A stretch of 6,941 nucleotides of DNA, from assembly GCA_017420845.1 (NCBI GenBank), contig JAFQOC010000121.1, positions 1 to 6,941 on the forward strand, read 5' to 3'. Positions within the stretch are counted from its first letter, which is position 1. Every line of letters begins with the position of its first letter. Source of the DNA: Clostridia bacterium. GTDB lineage: Bacteria > Bacillota > Clostridia > Oscillospirales > CAG-272. The translations under genes and the position numbers were made by a program. Of the stretch, positions 1 through 3,570 are shown one piece after another. The notes beneath the pieces were generated by a model that saw only the letters and a list, made by a program, of their open reading frames with translations, had not been told where the DNA came from and did not search any database.

Positions 1-6
1 AAGGGG

Positions 7-178
7 GGCGGTGTCGGAGGGGGGAACGCCCTCTGACGCGCGGCGGAAGCCGCAAGAAAATTGGCTATAACGAAGAACATACGTGCCAAGGGATTTGTCC
101 AAAATCCCTTGGTTCACAACAATTTTCTTGCACCTACCGGTGCGCGTCAGGGCGCTCAAGGCCGCCCCCGACACCGCC
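7..178. repeat. Large imperfect nested palindrome (intergenic repeat-like element)
   Basis: Four pairs of arms nest around one centre. They are 7-17 with 168-178 (11 bp, GGCGGTGTCGG), 27-41 with 142-154 (13 pairs, two-base TC bulge, core TGACGCGC), 52-63 with 120-131 (12 bp, GCAAGAAAATTG) and 86-96 with 102-112 (11 bp, CCAAGGGATTT, loop GTCCA). The element is therefore rod-like on either strand. It has no T tract, so it is not a simple terminator, and I see no protein in it. It resembles dispersed intergenic repeats or a small non-autonomous mobile element, but copy number cannot be seen from one window. It could instead be a structured RNA. The pairing is directly visible; the class is inference. 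Confidence 0.7.
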
Positions 179-192
179 GGCCATCGCCTTTA

Positions 193-219
193 GGTCAAGG
201 GGGCTTCGCCCCCTTGACC
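193..219. repeat. Perfect 12-bp GC-rich hairpin
   Basis: GGTCAAGGGGGC at 193-204 pairs perfectly with GCCCCCTTGACC at 208-219 around the three-base loop TTC. Neither side is followed by a T run, so it does not fit an intrinsic terminator for any gene here. Its position just beyond the large palindrome suggests it belongs to the same repeat-rich intergenic block. Short GGGGGCTTCGCCCCC-type hairpins are common dispersed elements in GC-rich bacterial genomes (general knowledge); whether this one is repeated elsewhere cannot be judged here. Confidence 0.7.
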
Positions 220-372
220 CCCATCGTTGCCGTAGAGGGAACGTGGGTGGCCTCACCCCGATAAACTGCAATTTTCATATCGGCTGAATCGTTACACTAC
301 AATTTGACTTACAGCGAATGGCTGCTTTTTTGCAGAGGGCGCCATGTTCGGTTGTGTCCCTGCTGAATCGAC
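220..372. other. Gene-free intergenic stretch with weak inverted repeats
   Basis: I find no supported gene or promoter here. Small inverted repeats are visible: GGGTG/CACCC at 245-249 and 254-258, CCGATA/TATCGG at 258-263 and 278-283, and ATGGC/GCCAT at 318-322 and 341-345 enclosing CTGC-T6-GCAG. The last could be a weak stem, but only its loop carries a T run. A 17-codon minus-strand reading frame (292-345) has no convincing ribosome binding site and was not called. Together with positions 1-219 this makes the whole first ~370 bases non-coding as far as I can tell. Confidence 0.5.
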
Positions 373-373
373 A

Positions 374-404
374 AAAAAGAGGAGACCCGCAGTCTCCTCT
401 TTTT
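374..404. terminator. Bidirectional intrinsic terminator after the CD1247-like gene
   Basis: AAAAAGAGGAGAC at 374-386 is perfectly complementary to GTCTCCTCTTTTT at 392-404, with the five-base loop CCGCA. Read on the minus strand, the stem is followed by TTTTTTGTCG. It lies about 14 bases past the stop codon of the acidic zinc-ribbon gene, so it ends the efp transcription unit. The A and T flanks make it work in either direction, so it would also stop transcription arriving from the left. Confidence 0.9.
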
Positions 405-418
405 ATGGGGGATGAGAA

Positions 419-967
419 TTACTCCTCTTCAGAGGTCTCTTCAGAGGTCTCGTCAGAGGTCTCGTCAAGCTCTTCCAGAGCCTTGAGGTCATCCTCGTCC
501 ACGATGCACTCGAACTTCTCGCCGCAGTTGGGGCAGATGAGATTCTCGGGGTCGATGGAGGAATCGAAGTTGATGACGTCACCGCAAGCGGGGCAGATAA
601 CCTCGAAGTACTCGTCATCATCCTCGTCGAAGAAATCGTCATCATCCTCGTCGAAGCCGCAGTCGAAGTCGCAGCCGGCGCAGTCGCCGTCACACGCGAA
701 GTCGTCGTCAGACAGGTCGTCAAAGTCATCCTCGTCCTCGTCGTCCAAATCCAGCAGGACCTCCTCGACGTCGCCCAGATCCTCGTCCAACTCCTCGCAG
801 TAGTCCTTGAGCTCGCAGATCTCAGCCTGCATATCGTCCATCTCGGCGGCCATCTCGGTGACCATATCCAGCAGGGCGGCGATGAGCTTGCCCTCCTTGG
901 TGGTGGTGTCAGGCTCCAGACCGTCGCACAGACCCTTCAGATACATTGCCTTTTCCATCATAGACAT
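419..967 (-). CDS. CD1247-like acidic protein with C-terminal zinc ribbon
   Basis: A 182-residue, extremely acidic, probably cytoplasmic protein of unknown function. Residues 1-65 (MSMMEKAMYLKGLCDGLEPD onward) look helical and match my memory of the N-terminal domain named after C. difficile CD1247. Residues 66-120 are a low-complexity Asp/Glu linker containing an extra cysteine group (C92, C96, C99, C103). Residues 125-148 form a zinc ribbon with CPAC (125-128) and CPNC (145-148), and the tail is a short repeat (DETSDETSEETSEEE). The start is the ATG at 965-967, because GGAG lies 8-9 bases upstream; M3 and M4 are poorer alternatives. It lies 82 bases after efp with no terminator between, so the two are probably co-transcribed. 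Its pairing with efp appears to be a recurrent clostridial arrangement (recalled, not checked). Zinc binding is inferred from the four cysteines. A nucleic-acid or ribosome-related role is possible but unsupported. Confidence 0.9.
   Translation of the reverse strand: MSMMEKAMYLKGLCDGLEPDTTTKEGKLIAALLDMVTEMAAEMDDMQAEICELKDYCEELDEDLGDVEEVLLDLDDEDEDDFDDLSDDDFACDGDCAGCDFDCGFDEDDDDFFDEDDDEYFEVICPACGDVINFDSSIDPENLICPNCGEKFECIVDEDDLKALEELDETSDETSEETSEEE
429..463. repeat. 12-bp tandem repeat coding the acidic C-terminus
   Basis: TCAGAGGTCTC occurs three times, at 429-439, 441-451 and 453-463, with a period of exactly 12 bases. It encodes the (D/E)ETS repeats at the C-terminus of the zinc-ribbon protein. 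Because the period is a multiple of three, slippage would change tail length without breaking the frame. Confidence 0.85.
612..656. repeat. 24-bp-period direct repeat in the Asp/Glu linker
   Basis: A 21-base segment at 612-632 recurs exactly at 636-656, giving a 24-base period. It codes for two Phe-Asp-Glu-Asp-Asp-Asp blocks in the acidic linker just before the zinc ribbon. Exact nucleotide identity, rather than only amino-acid similarity, suggests recent in-frame duplication. Confidence 0.8.
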
Positions 968-1049
968 GACAAAAGTCTCCTTTTCTGTAAAGAATGGAAG
1001 TGTGACCCGCGGCCAAAGCGCCCGCGAAGTCGGAATGCGCTATGGGAAA

Positions 1050-1607
1050 TTAAGCGCGGGACAGGTACTCGCCGGTACGGGTGTCGATCTTCAGGACCTC
1101 GCCCTCGTTGATGAACAGGGGGACCTTGACGACCGCGCCGGTCTCCAGGGTGGCGGGCTTGAGGGTGTTGGTGGCGGTGTTGCCGGCAAAGCCGGGCTCG
1201 GTGGACACAACGGCCAGCTCCACGAACGTGGGAGGCTCGACACCCAGGATGGTGCCCTTGTAGGAGATGATCTTGCACATCATCTCTTCCTTGACGAACT
1301 GGAAGTTCTCGCCCACCTGATCGTGACCGATGAGGGTCTCCTCCCAGGTCTCGGTGTCCATGAAGTGGTACAGATCGCCGTCGTCGTAGGAATACTGCAT
1401 ATCCTTACGCTCGATGTACGCGTTCTCGAACTTGTCGGTCGGGTTGAAGGTGCGCTCGGTCACGCCGCCGGAGATGCAGTTCTTGATCTTGGCGCGGACG
1501 AAAGCGGCGCCCTTACCGGGCTTAACGTGCTGGAACTCGATGACCTGATAGACGACGCCGTCCATGTCAAAGGTCAGACCGTTCTTGAAATCGCCTGCTA
1601 CTACCAT
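1050..1607 (-). CDS. efp: Translation elongation factor P
   Basis: A complete 185-residue EF-P, the usual family length. EF-P binds between the P and E sites of the ribosome and relieves stalling at consecutive prolines (family knowledge). The N-terminal KOW-like domain (about 1-62) carries the loop HVKPGKGAAFVRAKIKN with Lys32 at its tip, the position modified in Bacillus EF-P. Two OB domains follow (about 65-128 and 130-185); the last contains the family signature near NTATNTLKPATLETGAVVKVP and ends GEVLKIDTRTGEYLSRA. The modifying enzymes are not in this window, so the chemistry on Lys32 is unknown. The ATG at 1605-1607 is chosen because GGAGG (plus-strand 1617-1621) lies 9 bases upstream. 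A consensus promoter lies about 85 bases upstream, and the CD1247-like gene follows in the likely operon. Nothing appears truncated. Confidence 0.98.
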   Translation of the reverse strand: MVVAGDFKNGLTFDMDGVVYQVIEFQHVKPGKGAAFVRAKIKNCISGGVTERTFNPTDKFENAYIERKDMQYSYDDGDLYHFMDTETWEETLIGHDQVGENFQFVKEEMMCKIISYKGTILGVEPPTFVELAVVSTEPGFAGNTATNTLKPATLETGAVVKVPLFINEGEVLKIDTRTGEYLSRA

Positions 1608-1692
1608 TGTAAAATACCTCCAAAGGTTTATTTTTCTTGTTCTTTGCGGTCAAAGCCCCCGAAAAAGGGTTGTCCGCATACAGTTACATCCT

Positions 1693-1721
1693 ATTATACA
1701 CCAAAACGGCGGATTTGACAA
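1693..1721 (-). promoter_or_regulatory. Sigma-A-type promoter of efp
   Basis: On the minus strand, TTGTCA (1716-1721) and a perfect TATAAT (1693-1698) are separated by exactly 17 bases. An A/T-rich tract (AAAAAACTTTTCTG) lies just upstream of the -35 box and could act as an UP element. Initiation near 1686 would give a 5' leader of about 78 bases containing a small CTTTG-accg-CAAAG hairpin (1642-1655). This predicts strong constitutive expression of efp. The motif is directly visible; strength is inferred. Confidence 0.9.
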
Positions 1722-1786
1722 GGGGGTACAGAAAAGTTTTTTGCGGTTTGGGGGAGTTTTTTTCAAAAACAGGAGGAAAGGGGTGC

Positions 1787-1820
1787 AAAAAAGGGGCTCC
1801 GCAGGATGGGAACCCCTCTT
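1787..1820 (-). terminator. Intrinsic terminator of the second sigma/membrane-protein unit
   Basis: Read on the minus strand, AGGGGTTCC (1809-1817) pairs with GGAGCCCCT (1792-1800), nine pairs with one G-T wobble, around an eight-base loop, and TTTTTT follows directly. It lies 25-30 bases past the stop codon of the 340-residue membrane protein and separates that unit from the efp promoter. Confidence 0.88.
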
Positions 1821-1843
1821 TTGTGATGATTCTGCCGATTGCG

Positions 1844-2866
1844 TTACTCGTTGTCATGTACCGCAAATATTATGGGGAAGTCATAGATTTCTCCCGAATC
1901 GGTCTTGTAGTGGAGATCCAGCTCATAGACAACATCGTACGAGGGCAAGGTGACCGCGCTCCCACCCGTTGCCTGTTCGATGCTCAAAAGGACAGTCTTG
2001 GTGACAAATTCGTCGGGGTCGGTTGAGGGGATATAGAGCCGCATACTCTCGGAGGTACCTATGAGGATTTTGGTCTCCGGGTCGTTTTCGATACGGTAGA
2101 TGGACCATTGGATCTCGCAGTCCACCGTCTGCCCCCGATACTTGCTTTGGAATAGGACCTCCAGATGGGTATTCCGCGAAGTGGGGACTCTGCCATTCGA
2201 CACCCAATACAGCTCGAAGGGCAGCGGATTATCGGCAAAAAAAGCGAAGTCGCAGTAGTCTACGTATTCGCCGTTTTCATTCAGGGCATAAATACGGTAA
2301 ACTCCTCGATTCCAAGCGTATACCGTCAATTCTTCCTGATACACGGCATATCCATCGTTTTCCTCGGAGGGGAGGACAGCTCCGACCTCCTCCGCAGAGT
2401 AATACCAATCGGCTTGATGGGGGTCTGACGTGCCCATCAGCTTGACGATCTTCCAGTTTCGGAAGGGGGCATCCAGGCTCTGTCCCTTTTCCTTGGCCGT
2501 GACGGTGACGGGAATGCGGTGGTTGCTGTAGGAAACGTCGGGAACGTATATGGTATAGGGTTGCTCTTGGGCGGGGGGATAATCCAAAACGGGCGCGGTG
2601 GTCTCTCCGCTGCTGTTGGCCGGAGGCGGTGGCTCCACAGGGGGATTTTGCCCGGCACGAATGATGAATGCCAGCACAGACAGGGCCACGATGCCCGAGA
2701 TAAGGGCGGCCCCCCACCCGCTGTTCAGAAAGCGGCGGAGTCCCCCGAAGCGGGGAGCCGGAACGGGGAGTATCTCCGCGGGGATCTCGGCGTCCAGAAT
2801 ATAGCGGTCCCCGATGTCTCCCATTTTCTCATAAATGCGCAAAGCGCGGGTCTTTTCAGCGTTCAT
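1844..2866 (-). CDS. ECF-partner single-pass membrane protein, putative anti-sigma/receptor (340 aa)
   Basis: Residues 1-50 are cytoplasmic and include the helix-like RALRIYEKMGDIGDRYILDAE. Residues 51-70 (GWGAALISGIVALSVLAFII) form one membrane segment, followed by Arg and a Pro-rich stalk with PPPP at 79-82. The rest (about 93-340) is a predicted extracellular beta-rich region. It contains one module ending GVYRIYALNENGEYVDYCDF (188-207) and a second covering about 220-336, both resembling bacterial Ig-like folds. The gene overlaps its ECF sigma factor by ATGA and has AAAGGGGG eight bases before the ATG, inside the sigma coding sequence. That arrangement is typical of a sigma factor and its regulator, so control of that sigma is inferred. 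I see no HxxxCxxC zinc anti-sigma motif and no signal-peptide cleavage site. The ectodomain aligns with about 227-460 of the 938-residue protein. The ligand is unknown. Confidence 0.8.
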   Translation of the reverse strand: MNAEKTRALRIYEKMGDIGDRYILDAEIPAEILPVPAPRFGGLRRFLNSGWGAALISGIVALSVLAFIIRAGQNPPVEPPPPANSSGETTAPVLDYPPAQEQPYTIYVPDVSYSNHRIPVTVTAKEKGQSLDAPFRNWKIVKLMGTSDPHQADWYYSAEEVGAVLPSEENDGYAVYQEELTVYAWNRGVYRIYALNENGEYVDYCDFAFFADNPLPFELYWVSNGRVPTSRNTHLEVLFQSKYRGQTVDCEIQWSIYRIENDPETKILIGTSESMRLYIPSTDPDEFVTKTVLLSIEQATGGSAVTLPSYDVVYELDLHYKTDSGEIYDFPIIFAVHDNE

Positions 2867-3405
2867 ATCTTGTACCCCCTTTCAGTGAGATAGGCGCGGA
2901 GCTTTTCACGGGTGCGGCGGAGACGGAGGACGGCGGCGTTGGGGGTGATGCCGTAGGCACCCGCCAAGGACTCGGCGGTGTAGCCGTGCCAGTAGCGGCC
3001 CACAAACAGGCGGCGTTCATCGTCCCGCAGGGTGGACAGAAAATCATCCAGGAGGGCAGGCAGGTCGTCCAGGCGGTCGTCGGGGAGGGTGACGCACGCC
3101 GACAGCTCCAGCATACAGGCCTCCAGCTCGCGGTTGCGCTTGCGGCGGAGCATGGCCTTGTAGCGGTTGAGGGAGAGGTTGCGGACGATGCGGCCCAGAT
3201 AGGCCCTCATAGACAGGGGACGGTCGGGGGGGATGGAGTTCCAGACCTTCAGGTAGGTATCGTTGACGCATTCCTCGGCCTCCCCCTCGTCGCGGAGGAT
3301 ATTCATGGACAGGCGGTGGCAGTAGGCCCCGTACACCGCGGCGGTCTCGGCGATGGCCTGCTCGTCACGGGCGAAGTAGAGGGAGATGATGGACTCATCG
3401 TTCAT
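2863..3405 (-). CDS. ECF-family RNA polymerase sigma factor (cassette 2)
   Basis: A 180-residue sigma-70-family protein of ECF size. Region 2 spans about 24-90 (YGAYCHRLSMNILRDEGEAE, then ECVNDTYLKVWNSIPP and LGRIVRNLSLNRYKA). An acidic linker follows, and region 4 is at about 121-172 with a helix-turn-helix at YTAESLAGAYGITPNAAVLR. Region 3 is absent, as expected. It should direct RNA polymerase to a small set of promoters when released by its partner. I chose the ATG at 3403-3405 over one 13 codons upstream: AAAGGAG (3413-3419) sits seven bases before it, and the protein then begins like its paralog (DESIISLYFARDE versus DAEIVALYLARDE). It is first in its unit, behind its own sigma-A promoter. 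The stop overlaps the downstream membrane-protein start. I recognised no ECF-type promoter motif in its leader. Confidence 0.93.
   Translation of the reverse strand: MNDESIISLYFARDEQAIAETAAVYGAYCHRLSMNILRDEGEAEECVNDTYLKVWNSIPPDRPLSMRAYLGRIVRNLSLNRYKAMLRRKRNRELEACMLELSACVTLPDDRLDDLPALLDDFLSTLRDDERRLFVGRYWHGYTAESLAGAYGITPNAAVLRLRRTREKLRAYLTERGYKI
2866..2882 (-). promoter_or_regulatory. Coupled ribosome binding site within the sigma gene
   Basis: On the minus strand, AAAGGGGG (plus-strand 2875-2882) precedes the membrane-protein ATG by eight bases and lies in the last codons of the sigma factor (ERGYKI). With the ATGA overlap, this indicates translational coupling, which would keep sigma factor and partner in fixed ratio. 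The same layout recurs at 6387-6403. Confidence 0.8.
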
Positions 3406-3487
3406 GGGATCACTCCTTTCGGGTGGTTTCACATATACAGACAACCAAACCGGGGGCCATATGTCGCTTTCGGGAAAGCTTTTTCAC

Positions 3488-3516
3488 ATTATAGCACAAT
3501 TTTTTTGTTTCGGCAA
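3488..3516 (-). promoter_or_regulatory. Extended -10 sigma-A-type promoter of cassette 2
   Basis: On the minus strand, TTGCCG (3511-3516, four of six to consensus), a 17-base spacer and TATAAT (3488-3493) preceded by TGC give an extended -10 promoter. The -35 box overlaps the T-rich tail of the preceding terminator. Initiation near 3481 gives a leader of about 75 bases, in which GCTTT/AAAGC (3466-3470 and 3475-3479) and ACATAT/ATATGT (3431-3436 and 3459-3464) are inverted repeats that could be operators or stems. This makes basal expression by the housekeeping sigma likely. Confidence 0.85.
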
Positions 3517-3549
3517 GAGAAAACCACCCCGCAAAGGCGCAGGGTGGTT
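3514..3549 (-). terminator. Intrinsic terminator after the 938-residue protein gene
   Basis: Read on the minus strand, AACCACCC (3542-3549) pairs with GGGTGGTT (3522-3529), with an inner CGC/GCG pairing around the TTT loop, and TTCTCTT follows. It lies about 22 bases past the stop codon of the large gene, insulating cassette 1 from cassette 2, whose promoter starts directly in the tail. Confidence 0.88.
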
Positions 3550-3570
3550 GTGGGGACTTACGCGGCGGGG

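Noticed and set aside
193..219. GC hairpin as an intrinsic terminator
   Set aside because: No T tract follows on either strand, and a good terminator already lies at 374-404.
1..219. CRISPR array
   Set aside because: The repeats are inverted arms around one centre, not evenly spaced direct repeats with spacers.
61..264. 67-codon plus-strand frame in the left intergenic region
   Set aside because: It starts inside the nested palindrome, crosses both hairpins and has no ribosome binding site.
292..345. 17-codon minus-strand frame (MAPSAKKQPFAVSQIVV)
   Set aside because: No convincing ribosome binding site or promoter, and too short to support on sequence alone.
318..803. Serine-rich 161-codon plus-strand frame
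   Set aside because: The serine runs are the antisense of the Asp/Glu-rich codons of the CD1247-like gene, and the frame begins before and reads through the terminator.
807..1718. 303-codon plus-strand open frame opposite efp
   Set aside because: It covers the whole of efp, its leader and its promoter in antisense; the EF-P reading is unambiguous.
3406..3444. Alternative upstream start adding 13 residues to the cassette 2 sigma factor
   Set aside because: The ATG at 3403-3405 has AAAGGAG at seven bases and matches the paralog's N-terminus; the extension would be translated from the ribosome binding site itself.
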